Source of the DNA: Chloroflexota bacterium
GTDB lineage: Bacteria > Chloroflexota > Dormibacteria > Dormibacterales > Dormibacteraceae
Direction of reading: 5' to 3'
Assembly: GCA_005889495.1 (NCBI GenBank)
Contig: VBHA01000162.1
Coordinates: 1 to 36,244 of the forward strand
Length of the DNA: 36,244 nt
Shown here piece by piece: positions 22,849 to 31,118 of the stretch; positions within the stretch are counted from its first letter, which is position 1, and each line of letters opens with the position of its first letter. The notes beneath the pieces were generated by a model. That model worked only from the letters and a program-made list of their open reading frames with translations, was not told the origin of the DNA and did no database searches. The translations under genes and the position numbers were made by a program.

Positions 22849-23576
22849 GTGGGGGACCTGGACGGCAAGACCGCGCTCGTCACGGGCGGCGGCAAGGGCA
22901 TCGGACGCGCCATCAGCCAGGCTCTCGCGGGGATGGGCGCGCGCGTGGTCGTGAACTTCCGCTCCGACAAGGCCGCCGCCGAGGAGACCGCCGCCGCGCT
23001 GCCGAGCGCCACCGCGCACCAGGCGGATGTGGGCGACCCGGCGCAGGTCGAGGCGATGGTCAAGGCGATCGGACGTGTCGACGTGCTCGTCAACAATGCC
23101 GGCGCGGTGCGAGACAAGCTGCTGATCCAGATGTCGCCGCCGGACTGGGAGGACCTGATCCGCACGGACCTGTTCTCGGTGTTTGCCACCACGCGGGCTG
23201 CCATCATGAGCGGCATGATGCGTGCGCGCTGGGGCCGCATCGTCAACATCTCGTCGATCGTCGGGATCACGGGAAACGCCGGTCAGACCAACTACGCGGC
23301 GGCCAAGGCGGGCCTGATCGGTTTCACCAAGTCGGTCGCGCGTGAGTACGGGTCGCGCAACATCACCTGCAACGCGGTCGCGCCGGGGTATGTGCGCACC
23401 GACCTGACCACCGGATCTCTCACCGACGAGATGGTGAAGGAGCTGGTGAAGGTCACGCCGATCAAGCGCGAGGCGACCGCTGAGGAGGTCGCCGCGACCG
23501 TGGCATTTCTCTGCTCGCAGAAGGCGGGATTCATCACCGGCCAGGTGATCGCCGTCGACGGCGGACTGAGTCTCTG

Positions 23577-23577
<1 letters not shown>
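22849..23577 (+). CDS. fabG: 3-oxoacyl-[acyl-carrier-protein] reductase
   Basis: 242 residues from GTG 22849, one base after the fabD stop. NADPH-binding TGGGKGIGRAI near the N-terminus, LVNNAGAVRDKLL in the middle and the catalytic S136-Y149-K153 (NISSIVGITGNAGQ, then TNYAAAKAG) mark a classical short-chain dehydrogenase of FabG type. The C-terminal VAFLCSQKAGFITGQVIAVD matches FabG proper. It reduces 3-oxoacyl-ACP in each elongation cycle. No dehydratase (FabZ/FabA) or enoyl reductase is in the window. Confidence 0.93.
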
Positions 23578-24406
<829 letters not shown>

Positions 24407-24410
<4 letters not shown>

Positions 24411-25312
24411 AAGCCCCAAAAAATCTGGCGATTATTCCCACCCCACGAAATCTTCGATTTCGCGGGGACCCCGGGGTGGGGGCCCCTATGAGCGTATGGG
24501 AGATCGTCGAGCTCGCCCGGCATCCGCAGCGCCCGTACTCGCTCGACTACATCCGTCGCATTGCTCCCGACTTCATCGAGCTGCACGGCGACCGCCTGTC
24601 AGCCGACGACCCCGCGCTGGTCGCCGGCATCGGCACCTGGCATGGCCGCACCACGGTCTTCCTCGGCCACCAGAAGGGGCGGAGCATGAAGGATCGCGTC
24701 GCCAGGAACTGGGGCATGATGCACCCGGAGGGCTACCGCAAGGCTCTGCGGCTGGCGCACCACGCGGCCAAGTTCGGTTTCCCGATCATCTCCCTCATCG
24801 ACACGCCAGGCGCCTATCCAGGCGCGGGCGCCGAGGAGCGCGGGATCGCGGCCGCGATCGCCAACGCGATCATGGAGTGGTTCCGGATCCCGGTGCCGAT
24901 CGTGGCGGCCGTGATCGGTGAAGGCGGCAGCGGCGGTGCGCTCGGCATGGGCGTGGCGGACCGCGTGATCATGCTCGAGAACTCGATCTATTCGGTCGCG
25001 TCGCCGGAGGCGGCGGCTTCGATCGTCTGGCGCGACAACACGCGCAAGGTCGAGGCCGCGGAGCAGCTGCAGCTCACCTCGGGAGAGATCCTCGCCATGG
25101 GCGTGGTCGAGGAGGTCGTGCCCGAGCCCAAAGGCAGCGCGAGCGCGAATTACGACGCCGCGGCGGAGGCGCTCGACGAGGCGCTTCACCGCCACATGCG
25201 GCCCCTTCTCGAGCTGGACGCGTCGGAGCTGCGTCAGCACCGCTACGACCGCTTCCGCTATATCGATTCTCTTGTCCACGCCGAACCTCACTTCGGCCCG
25301 AAAATCGACTGA
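24407..25312 (+). CDS. accA: Acetyl-CoA carboxylase carboxyltransferase subunit alpha
   Basis: ARHPQRPYSLDYI, GHQKGRSMKDRV, APEG-like HPEGYRKALRL, IDTPGAYPGAGAEERGIAAAIA and GEGGSGGALGMGVADRVIML are AccA hallmarks; the two last build the carboxybiotin and CoA sites. The start is open. ATG 24407 overlaps the accD stop (ATGA) and gives 301 residues, but the first 27 codons run through a palindromic element (24437-24480). ATG 24488, with a G-rich stretch 6 bp upstream, gives 274 residues beginning MSVWEIVELARHPQ. Either way the protein lacks the ~40-residue N-terminal helical extension of E. coli AccA. It pairs with AccD as an alpha2-beta2 carboxyltransferase. Confidence 0.93.
24437..24480. repeat. 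Palindromic element between accD and accA
   Basis: CGAAATC (24446-24452) pairs with GATTTCG (24456-24462) around TTC. CCCC (24441-24444) and GGGG (24464-24467) extend the stem past one mismatch, CCCA and TGGG (24437-24440, 24477-24480) can close the outside, and ACCCCGGGGT (24468-24477) is a second dyad. It lies in what is either the 5' coding part of accA or its leader. Confidence 0.6.
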
Positions 25313-25320
25313 TGCCGGGT

Positions 25321-25362
25321 CGCCCCCTCACGCTGACCCACCCCTAAAGCGGGGAGAGGGAT
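25321..25362. repeat. Short palindromic element upstream of dtd
   Basis: CCCC (25341-25344) and GGGG (25351-25354) flank TAAAGC, and the flanks (CCCTCA, GAGAGGG) extend the C-rich/G-rich mirror layout. It fills the 51-bp gap between accA and dtd, and its GGGGAGAGGG end lies just before the GTG at 25364, where it can act as ribosome binding site. Confidence 0.5.
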
Positions 25363-25363
25363 A

Positions 25364-25819
25364 GTGCGGGTAGTCGCCCAACGGGTCGCTTCCGGCGGAG
25401 TTAGCTGGGAGGGCGGGCGTGCAACCATCGGCCACGGTTTTGTGTTGTTGGTGGGTGCAGGTGGCGATGACGACGAAGGCAGCGTGCGGCGGCTCGCGGA
25501 CAAGCTCATCGACCTCCGCGTGTTCGCGGACGAGGCCGGGAGGATGAACCTCAGCCTGGTCGACGTGAAGGGTGCGGCCCTGGTCGTCTCCCAGTTCACG
25601 CTCTTTGCCGACATGAGCCGCGGCCGGCGTCCGAGCCTGCTCAAGGCGGGCGATCCCTCGCGGGCCGAGGAGCTCTACGACGCGTTCGTGCGCCGGTTCC
25701 GCGAACGAGGGATCGAGGTGCAGACCGGCAGCTTCGGCGCCGTCATGCGCGTCAGCATCGAGAACGATGGACCGGTCACCCTCGTGATCTCCACCGACGA
25801 CTGGCCGACGCGTGCCTGA
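25364..25819 (+). CDS. dtd: D-aminoacyl-tRNA deacylase
   Basis: 151 residues, the normal DTD length. MRVVAQRVASGGV is the standard opening, VSQFTLFADMSRGRRPS contains the SQFTL catalytic motif, and ENDGPVTLVIS holds the NxGPxT motif whose cis Gly-Pro excludes L-amino acids. It removes D-amino acids (and glycine mischarged on tRNA-Ala) from tRNA in the cytoplasm. GTG 25364 is the start, supported by GGGGAGAGGG upstream that belongs to the palindromic element. It overlaps the EamA gene by 8 bp and opens a chain of five coupled genes. Confidence 0.95.
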   Translation: MRVVAQRVASGGVSWEGGRATIGHGFVLLVGAGGDDDEGSVRRLADKLIDLRVFADEAGRMNLSLVDVKGAALVVSQFTLFADMSRGRRPSLLKAGDPSRAEELYDAFVRRFRERGIEVQTGSFGAVMRVSIENDGPVTLVISTDDWPTRA

Positions 25820-26744
25820 GTCTCGGTCCCGGCTCCTGCCCTACGCGGCGTTCGTCGCCCTGGCCCTCATCTGGGGCGTCTCGTTCCTGCTCATCAAGCT
25901 GGCGGTCCAGGACATGAGCCCGCAGGCCCTGCTGCTCTTCCGCTCCGCCTCCGGCTGCGTGGCCCTCGCGGTGATCGTGCTGGTCCTGCGCCGCCGGCTC
26001 TTCAGCCCGGGATGGCGCGGCCGGCTGATCTCCTTCGGGATCATGGCGGTGACGAACGCGGTCATCCCCTGGATCTCGATCGCCTGGGGCGAGGAGCGGA
26101 TCTCCAGCGGGCTCGCGAGCATCCTCAACTCGACGACCACGCTGTGGACGGCGGTGTTGATCTACTGGGTCGTGCCCAGCGAGCGCCCCACGGCCTTGAA
26201 CTACGTCGGGGTCGGGATCGGCCTGGCCGGCGTCGTCGTGCTGGTTTCTCCGGACATCTCGACGCACGGCATCACGGGCAACTTCCTCGGCGCGATGGCG
26301 GTCGTGGTCGCGTCCCTCTCCTACGCGGTCAACGCCCTTTACCAGAGACGCAAGATGCGCAACGTCAGCGTCTTCGACGTGAGCCTCGGCCAGCTGATCG
26401 CGAGCAGCCTGTTCGCGATCCCGATCGCCGCTCCCACGCTGCCCTACGTGCACGTGCACCTGCTCTCGATGGCGGCGGTCCTGACCCTCGGAGCCGCCGG
26501 TACCGGGGTTGCCTATCTCCTCTACTACTACGTGATGAACCAGCTCGGCGCGGTGCGGGCGGCCGGGGTGACGTTCCTTGTCCCGGTGACCGCGGTGTTC
26601 TGGGGCGTCGTGCTGCTGCGCGAAGTCCTCACCGTCACGATCGTGGTCGGCATGGCCGTCATCCTCGCGGGCATCATCCTCACCAACCTGCGCCGGGCTC
26701 CGCGGGCACAGACCGCGGTCGAAAGGGACTCCGCCGCAGCGTGA
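25812..26744 (+). CDS. EamA-family (DMT) transporter
   Basis: 310 residues with ten hydrophobic segments in two EamA repeats. ALALIWGVSFLLIKLAVQDMSP is the typical first helix, FRSASGC the second, and AVTNAVIPWISIAWGEERISSGLASIL the helix 3-4 region, repeated in the second half as LYYYVMNQLGAVRAAGVTFLVPV. This is the RhaT/YdcZ-type group that exports amino acids or related metabolites. GTG 25812 overlaps dtd by 8 bp and the gene overlaps the dehydratase by GTGA. Placement among amino-acid enzymes supports an amino-acid exporter, but the substrate is inferred. Confidence 0.88.
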   Translation: MPESRSRLLPYAAFVALALIWGVSFLLIKLAVQDMSPQALLLFRSASGCVALAVIVLVLRRRLFSPGWRGRLISFGIMAVTNAVIPWISIAWGEERISSGLASILNSTTTLWTAVLIYWVVPSERPTALNYVGVGIGLAGVVVLVSPDISTHGITGNFLGAMAVVVASLSYAVNALYQRRKMRNVSVFDVSLGQLIASSLFAIPIAAPTLPYVHVHLLSMAAVLTLGAAGTGVAYLLYYYVMNQLGAVRAAGVTFLVPVTAVFWGVVLLREVLTVTIVVGMAVILAGIILTNLRRAPRAQTAVERDSAAA

Positions 26745-27703
26745 CCGGATTTGTGGAGGAGCACGCCGAGGAGGTCGACCGGGCCGCGGCCCGCATTCGC
26801 GGCCAGGTGCGCCGCACCCCCACGGTGACAACCGACCTTGACCCCACGCTCCGCCTGAAACCCGAATGCTTCCAGGTCACCGGCTCCTTCAAACCACGTG
26901 GGGCCTTCAACGCGGTGCTTTCGCTGGTCGCGCGTGGCGAGCGGCCTACAGGCGTGATCGCGGTGAGCTCGGGCAACCATGCCCAGGCCGTGGCGCTGGC
27001 GGCGTCGTCAGTCCGGCTCCCGGCCTTGATCCTGATCCCAGAAGACGCCAACCCCGCCAAGGTGGCCGCCACTCGGGCGCTGGGCGCGGAGGTCATCCAG
27101 GAGGGCATCAACTTCGCCAACCGCGAGCGGAGGCTGCGCGAGGTCATGGCCGAGCGCGGCTACACGCTCGTCCATCCGTTCGACGATTGGGACGTGATCC
27201 ACGGCCAGGGGACGGCGGCCCGGGAGCTGCTGGCGGACGCGCCAGACCTGGATGTCGTGGCGGCCCCGGTCGGCGGCGGGGGTCTGCTCTCGGGGACCGC
27301 GATCTCGGCCAAGCGTCACCGGGCCTCGATCAAGGTCGTCGGGGTCGAGCCCGCGGCGGCCGACGACGCCTACCGGACGTGGAAGTCGGGCGCCATCCAG
27401 ACCCTGGAAGCCTCGCCGGCGACCCTCGCCGACGGCGTGCGCACGACCGCGATCGGCAGCCGCAACTTCGAGGTGATGTTCGGCCAGGGCCTGGTCGACG
27501 AGATCGTCACCGTGTCCGAGGAAGACATCGCCGCCGCGGTGCGCACCGCCTGGTCGCGACTGCATCTCGCGCTCGAGCCGACGGGGGCGCTCACGCTCGC
27601 GGCGTACCTCTCCGACAGGCTGCCGAAGGGCCGGGCGGGCCTGGTCCTCAGCGGCGGCAACGCCAACTTGCAGACGGTGGCTACGATTCTCAAAGCAGAG
27701 TGA
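26741..27703 (+). CDS. Threonine/serine dehydratase-like PLP enzyme (fold type II)
   Basis: 320 residues. K51 in QVTGSFKPRGAFNAV is the PLP lysine, SSGNHAQAVALAA binds the substrate carboxylate, and APVGGGGLLSG is the phosphate-binding loop; the end, VLSGGNANL, is the usual one. Length without an ACT regulatory domain fits catabolic threonine dehydratase, serine racemase or threo-3-hydroxyaspartate dehydratase rather than the large biosynthetic IlvA. Start GTG 26741 overlaps the previous stop (GTGA) and the gene ends in another GTGA overlap with the CBS gene. Which of these three activities it has cannot be told from motifs. Confidence 0.9.
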   Translation: MTGFVEEHAEEVDRAAARIRGQVRRTPTVTTDLDPTLRLKPECFQVTGSFKPRGAFNAVLSLVARGERPTGVIAVSSGNHAQAVALAASSVRLPALILIPEDANPAKVAATRALGAEVIQEGINFANRERRLREVMAERGYTLVHPFDDWDVIHGQGTAARELLADAPDLDVVAAPVGGGGLLSGTAISAKRHRASIKVVGVEPAAADDAYRTWKSGAIQTLEASPATLADGVRTTAIGSRNFEVMFGQGLVDEIVTVSEEDIAAAVRTAWSRLHLALEPTGALTLAAYLSDRLPKGRAGLVLSGGNANLQTVATILKAE

Positions 27704-28167
27704 TCCCAGTCAAAGAGGTCATGACTCGGAACGTGATCACGTTTCGCGAGGACACGCCCGTGGAGGAGATCGCCAAAACGCTCAGCTCCAAGCGCATCAC
27801 CGGCGCCCCGGTCGTGGCCAACGAGGGCCACGTCGTGGGCATCGTCTCCGAGACCGACGTCTTCTCCAAGAAAGGCAAGACCGCGCGCGAGATCATGAGC
27901 CCACGCGTCATCTCCGTCACCGAAGAAACCGGGATCGACGAGGCGGCTCGCCTCCTGATCGGCGAGCGCATTCGCCGCGTGCCGGTCATCCGCGGCGGGA
28001 AGATGGTAGGACTGCTGAGCCGGTCTGACGTGCTCGACTTCTTCGCCAAGACCCGCTGGACGTGCAAGGTCTGCGGCTGGTGGGAACGCAGCCTCGAGCG
28101 CCCGGTGAAGTGCTACTCATGCTCGAGCACCGACCTTCGCTTGGAGCGTGCAGATCCCGGACACTGA
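27700..28167 (+). CDS. Paired CBS-domain protein with C-terminal zinc ribbon
   Basis: 155 residues from GTG 27700 (GTGA overlap); ATG 27721 is an alternative. Two CBS motifs follow each other: VKEVMTRNVITFREDTPVEE with GAPVVANEGHVVGIVSETDV, then AREIMSPRVISVTEETGIDE with RVPVIRGGKMVGLLSRSDVL. The last ~30 residues carry two CxxC pairs (CKVCGWWERS and CYSCSSTDL), a small zinc ribbon. CBS pairs usually sense adenine nucleotides such as AMP or ATP; the ribbon suggests binding to a partner or nucleic acid. Its place between a dehydratase and an aminotransferase hints that it tunes this amino-acid module to energy state, which is inference. Confidence 0.88.
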   Translation: MIPVKEVMTRNVITFREDTPVEEIAKTLSSKRITGAPVVANEGHVVGIVSETDVFSKKGKTAREIMSPRVISVTEETGIDEAARLLIGERIRRVPVIRGGKMVGLLSRSDVLDFFAKTRWTCKVCGWWERSLERPVKCYSCSSTDLRLERADPGH

Positions 28168-29359
28168 TATCTCCGTGAGTGCAGCCGCCGGCGTCCGTCA
28201 GTCGCTGAAGGCGCAGAGCTTCACCGAGTCGGTCATCCGCGAGATGACGCGCCTCAACCTCGCCCTCCATGGCCCGGATAAAGCGGTCAACTTCGCCCAG
28301 GGGTTTCCCGATTTCGAGCCCGACCCGCGGATCCTGGAGGCGGCGGCGCGGGCGCTTCGCGATGGTCACAACCAGTACGCGACCACCTGGGGGGCGCCGG
28401 TCCTGCGCCAGGCCATCGCGCGCAAGTACTCGTCCGCGTGGGGCCGTCCGGTCGACGCTGAGACCGAGATCACCGTGTCCTGCGGTGCGACCGAGGCGAT
28501 GATCGCGGCGATGCTCGCCGCGGTCGATCCCGGCGATGAGGTCATCGTCTTCGAGCCCTTCTACGAGAACTACGGGCCCGACTGTGTGCTCAGCGGCGCC
28601 GTGCCGCGCTATGTCGAGTTGCGCCCTCCTGACTGGTCGTTCGACGAAGTCGAGCTGCGCTCGGCGTTCAACGCCCGAACGCGCGCGATCGTGGTCAACA
28701 CGCCCCACAACCCCAGCGGCAAGGTCTACTCGAGGGCCGAGCTGGAGCTGATCGCGGAGCTCTGCATCGAGCACGACGCGCTCGCGATCACCGACGAGAT
28801 CTACGAGCACCTCGTGTACCGCGGCCGGCACGTCAGCATGGCCGCGCTGCCCGGCATGGCGGAGCGCACGATCACGATCTCGGGCGCAAGCAAGACCTAC
28901 TCCGTGACAGGGTGGCGGGTGGGATGGCTCATAGGGCCGCCCGCGCTGACGTCCGGCATCCGCAAGGTGCATGACTTCCTCACCGTGGGCGCGGCGCACC
29001 CGCTGCAGGTCGCGGTGGCGGAGGCGCTCGACTTCCCCGCGTCCTTCTATGTGGACCTGCTGGGCGACTACACGGAACGGCGCGACGCGATGGTCTCGGG
29101 CCTGCGCGAATGCGGATTCGAGGTCTCCGCGCCTGACGGCGCCTACTACGTGATGGCCGGGATCGGGGCGTTCGGCGCACCCGACGACGTCGCGTTCGCG
29201 CGCCGCCTCATCGAAGAGGTCGCGGTCGCGACTGTGCCGGCGTCGAGCTTTTACCACGACCCAGCGTCAGGTCGCGGGCAGGTCCGATTCAGCTTCCCGA
29301 AGAGGATCGAGACGATCGACCGAGGGTTGGAGGCGCTGCGCCGGCTGTCGCGGCCTTAA
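28148..29359 (+). CDS. Class I/II pyridoxal-phosphate aminotransferase
   Basis: 403 residues. NFAQGFPDFEPDP is the substrate-binding start of the kynurenine/methionine/glutamine transaminase group, NTPHNPSGKVY binds PLP, ITDEIYEHLVY follows, and K249 in SGASKTYSVTGWRVGW forms the Schiff base; RFSFPKR near the end holds the carboxylate-binding arginine. Likely substrates are glutamine, methionine or aromatic amino acids, or succinyl-diaminopimelate in related DapC forms. Start is uncertain: GTG 28148 overlaps the CBS gene by 20 bp, GTG 28175 starts just behind it. It is the last gene of the dtd chain. Confidence 0.92.
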   Translation: MQIPDTDISVSAAAGVRQSLKAQSFTESVIREMTRLNLALHGPDKAVNFAQGFPDFEPDPRILEAAARALRDGHNQYATTWGAPVLRQAIARKYSSAWGRPVDAETEITVSCGATEAMIAAMLAAVDPGDEVIVFEPFYENYGPDCVLSGAVPRYVELRPPDWSFDEVELRSAFNARTRAIVVNTPHNPSGKVYSRAELELIAELCIEHDALAITDEIYEHLVYRGRHVSMAALPGMAERTITISGASKTYSVTGWRVGWLIGPPALTSGIRKVHDFLTVGAAHPLQVAVAEALDFPASFYVDLLGDYTERRDAMVSGLRECGFEVSAPDGAYYVMAGIGAFGAPDDVAFARRLIEEVAVATVPASSFYHDPASGRGQVRFSFPKRIETIDRGLEALRRLSRP

Positions 29360-29391
29360 CAGCCTGGGTTCTCTTCCGCCATCCGGCTGCC

Positions 29392-29397
29392 TAGCGT
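29392..29397 (+). promoter_or_regulatory. Possible -10 box of a leaderless transcript
   Basis: TAGCGT (a TANNNT box) ends 6 bp before the ATG at 29404. As at three other genes in this window, the spacing suits a leaderless mRNA. No strong -35 is visible. Confidence 0.25.
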
Positions 29398-29403
29398 TGC
29401 CTC

Positions 29404-29802
29404 ATGCGCAGGTTCATCCGTTCTCCGCTCACCTGGATGGTCGTCGTCGAGCTGGTCATCGTCGGGACGCTTCTGGTCGTGGCGTGGAACCTGGTCGGTT
29501 CGTCGCTCCGGCCGGCGCTCGGCTCGCCGGTCGAGGCAGCGCCACAGGCGACAGGCGACGACACCTCGCCGCTGCCCGACATCCCCGGGCTGGTGGGGCA
29601 GCCCGGCCGCGGTCCGCTGCCGGGCCTGAACCTCAGCTCGTCCTTCTGGAGGGCGCGTCTCGCCGCGCTGAACCGCGACCAGGTGCTGCTGGCGCAGCTG
29701 GAGTGGCGGCTGGTCCACGCCGGCATGAGCGCAGCGGAAAGCTACGTCCGGGACGTCGTCCTGCCGGCGATCGAGCGGGCGGAGAAGAGTGCTGTAGGTT
29801 AA
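29404..29802 (+). CDS. Small single-pass membrane protein, unknown function
   Basis: 132 residues. Residues ~11-33 (WMVVVELVIVGTLLVVAWNLV) form one transmembrane helix after a short basic N-terminus (MRRFIR), so the rest should lie outside. A Pro/Gly-rich linker (~residues 40-75) is followed by a helical, conserved-looking C-terminal part (NRDQVLLAQLEWRLVHAGM). I recognise no family. The stop overlaps the convergent bactofilin stop by 3 bp, and the pair could be functionally linked at the membrane, but only position supports that. Confidence 0.65.
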   Translation: MRRFIRSPLTWMVVVELVIVGTLLVVAWNLVGSSLRPALGSPVEAAPQATGDDTSPLPDIPGLVGQPGRGPLPGLNLSSSFWRARLAALNRDQVLLAQLEWRLVHAGMSAAESYVRDVVLPAIERAEKSAVG

Positions 29803-30170
29803 CCGCCCGACATGGTGACGTTGCCGTTGAGACTGGCCCCGTCCTCGACGGTCAGGCGGCCCACCTTGACGTCGCCGTTCAAGCGGCCGGTTCCGGCGAG
29901 CGTCAGCCGGCGCTTGGCGGTCACGTTGCCGGTGACCTGGCCGCGGACGCTGACGTTGGCGCCTTCGATCGCCGCCTGGATCGTCGCGGTCGAGTCGACG
30001 CTGACGTCGCCGCTCGCTTTGAGGTCGCCTTCGACGTTGCCGGCGACCTTCAGGTCACCCTGGATCTCCAGGCGTCCCTGCAGGACGTCGCGCGGGCCGA
30101 GGCTGACGACATTGGTGCCGCCGTTCTGTGCGCCGGACGCCGGAACCGCGGTCTTTTCAGCTTGAGCCAT
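29799..30170 (-). CDS. bacA: Bactofilin
   Basis: 123 residues, mostly a right-handed beta-helix of short repeats: LQGRLEIQGDLKVAGNVEGD, LKASGDVSVDSTATIQAAIE, GANVSVRGQVTGNVTAKRRL, TLAGTGRLNGDVKVGRLTV. This is the DUF583 bactofilin fold, which polymerises into nucleotide-free cytoskeletal filaments involved in shape, stalk or chromosome organisation. The short N- and C-terminal tails are disordered as usual. I choose ATG 30170, with GGAGG 5 bp upstream; an earlier start at 30182 would lie before that ribosome binding site. The adjacent convergent membrane protein might anchor it. Confidence 0.9.
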   Translation of the reverse strand: MAQAEKTAVPASGAQNGGTNVVSLGPRDVLQGRLEIQGDLKVAGNVEGDLKASGDVSVDSTATIQAAIEGANVSVRGQVTGNVTAKRRLTLAGTGRLNGDVKVGRLTVEDGASLNGNVTMSGG

Positions 30171-30220
30171 GGAATCCTCCACTACGTAATGAGGGTCGAT
30201 TCGGTTTTCAGCGAGCTAGC

Positions 30221-30229
30221 ATCGTAACA
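30221..30229 (-). promoter_or_regulatory. Possible extended -10 promoter of the bactofilin gene
   Basis: On the minus strand TGTTACGAT reads as an extended -10 (TGN-TACGAT), giving a start near 30214 and a ~44-nt leader that includes GGAGG. It lies in the 99-bp gap between bactofilin and the divergent methyltransferase, which must also hold that gene's promoter. Confidence 0.35.
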
Positions 30230-30269
30230 GCCGTGCCCGGAATCGTCCCCCAAGGTTAAGCAGCCACCT

Positions 30270-31118
30270 GTGGCATTGATGAGCCCCGACCCTACGCGCG
30301 AGGTCGTCGACCACATCGTCGACTTCTTCGACCGGTTCGCACCCATCTACGACGACTGGGCCGGCGGCCAGCACGGTCGGGTGGCCGCGAGGCTGGTCGA
30401 CCTGGCCGCCCCGGCGAAGGACGAACATGTCCTCGACGTCGGCACCGGCACGGGACTCGTCGCCCACCTGGTGGCGCCGCGGGTGAAACCAGGCGTCGTC
30501 CTCGGCATCGACCTGTCCGCCCACATGCTGACGATCGCGCGCAGGCACACAGACAAGAACCTGCAGTTCGTCGGCATGGCGGCAGAGCACCTCGTCTTCC
30601 GGCCGGAGACGTTCGACCTCGTCACCATGGGCGAGGCCCTCACCTACTTCGCGGACCCGACGGCCGCCCTGGCGGAGGCGCACAGGGTCCTGCGTCCGGG
30701 CGGCCGGCTCGCCGTCTCATGCCAGCGCCGCAGCCTGAACACCCGCGCCCAGGAGCTCTTCTTCCAGGGCCTCACGCCCCTGGCTCGCCGCCACTACCTG
30801 AGCCTGCCGCGCTACAGCTCCGAGCGGGCGCAGTTCGGCGAGCCGCATGTATTGCCCAAGATCCTGGCCGGCGCGGGTTTCGAGGTCGGAGGACTGACCG
30901 AGATGGTGACGGGCGGGCGAGCATCCGACGCAAGGGAATGGACGGAGCTGATGGCGGGCGCGGGGCCCCGGCCCTACACGCTGATCCGTGCGCTCGGGCC
31001 GCGCTACCGCGACGAGCTCGAAGCAGAGGTCGAGGCGGCCATGGCTAGCCTCGGCGATCCAGACGAAGCTTTCAGATATCACCACTCGTACGTGCTGGTC
31101 GTAGCGCGAAAGCGATGA
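30270..31118 (+). CDS. Class I SAM-dependent methyltransferase
   Basis: 282 residues from GTG 30270 (ATG 30279 is an alternative). Motif I is HVLDVGTGTGLVAHLV, followed by VVLGIDLSAHML, VGMAAEHLVF, FDLVTMGEALTYF and HRVLRPGGRLAVS, the standard order of a UbiE/Coq5-like methyltransferase. The N-terminal FFDRFAPIYDDWAGGQHGRVA is also typical of that group. The acceptor (quinone, small molecule or lipid) cannot be named. Its last 47 bp overlap the convergent P55-like gene, in which both reading frames look conserved. Confidence 0.85.
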   Translation: MALMSPDPTREVVDHIVDFFDRFAPIYDDWAGGQHGRVAARLVDLAAPAKDEHVLDVGTGTGLVAHLVAPRVKPGVVLGIDLSAHMLTIARRHTDKNLQFVGMAAEHLVFRPETFDLVTMGEALTYFADPTAALAEAHRVLRPGGRLAVSCQRRSLNTRAQELFFQGLTPLARRHYLSLPRYSSERAQFGEPHVLPKILAGAGFEVGGLTEMVTGGRASDAREWTELMAGAGPRPYTLIRALGPRYRDELEAEVEAAMASLGDPDEAFRYHHSYVLVVARKR

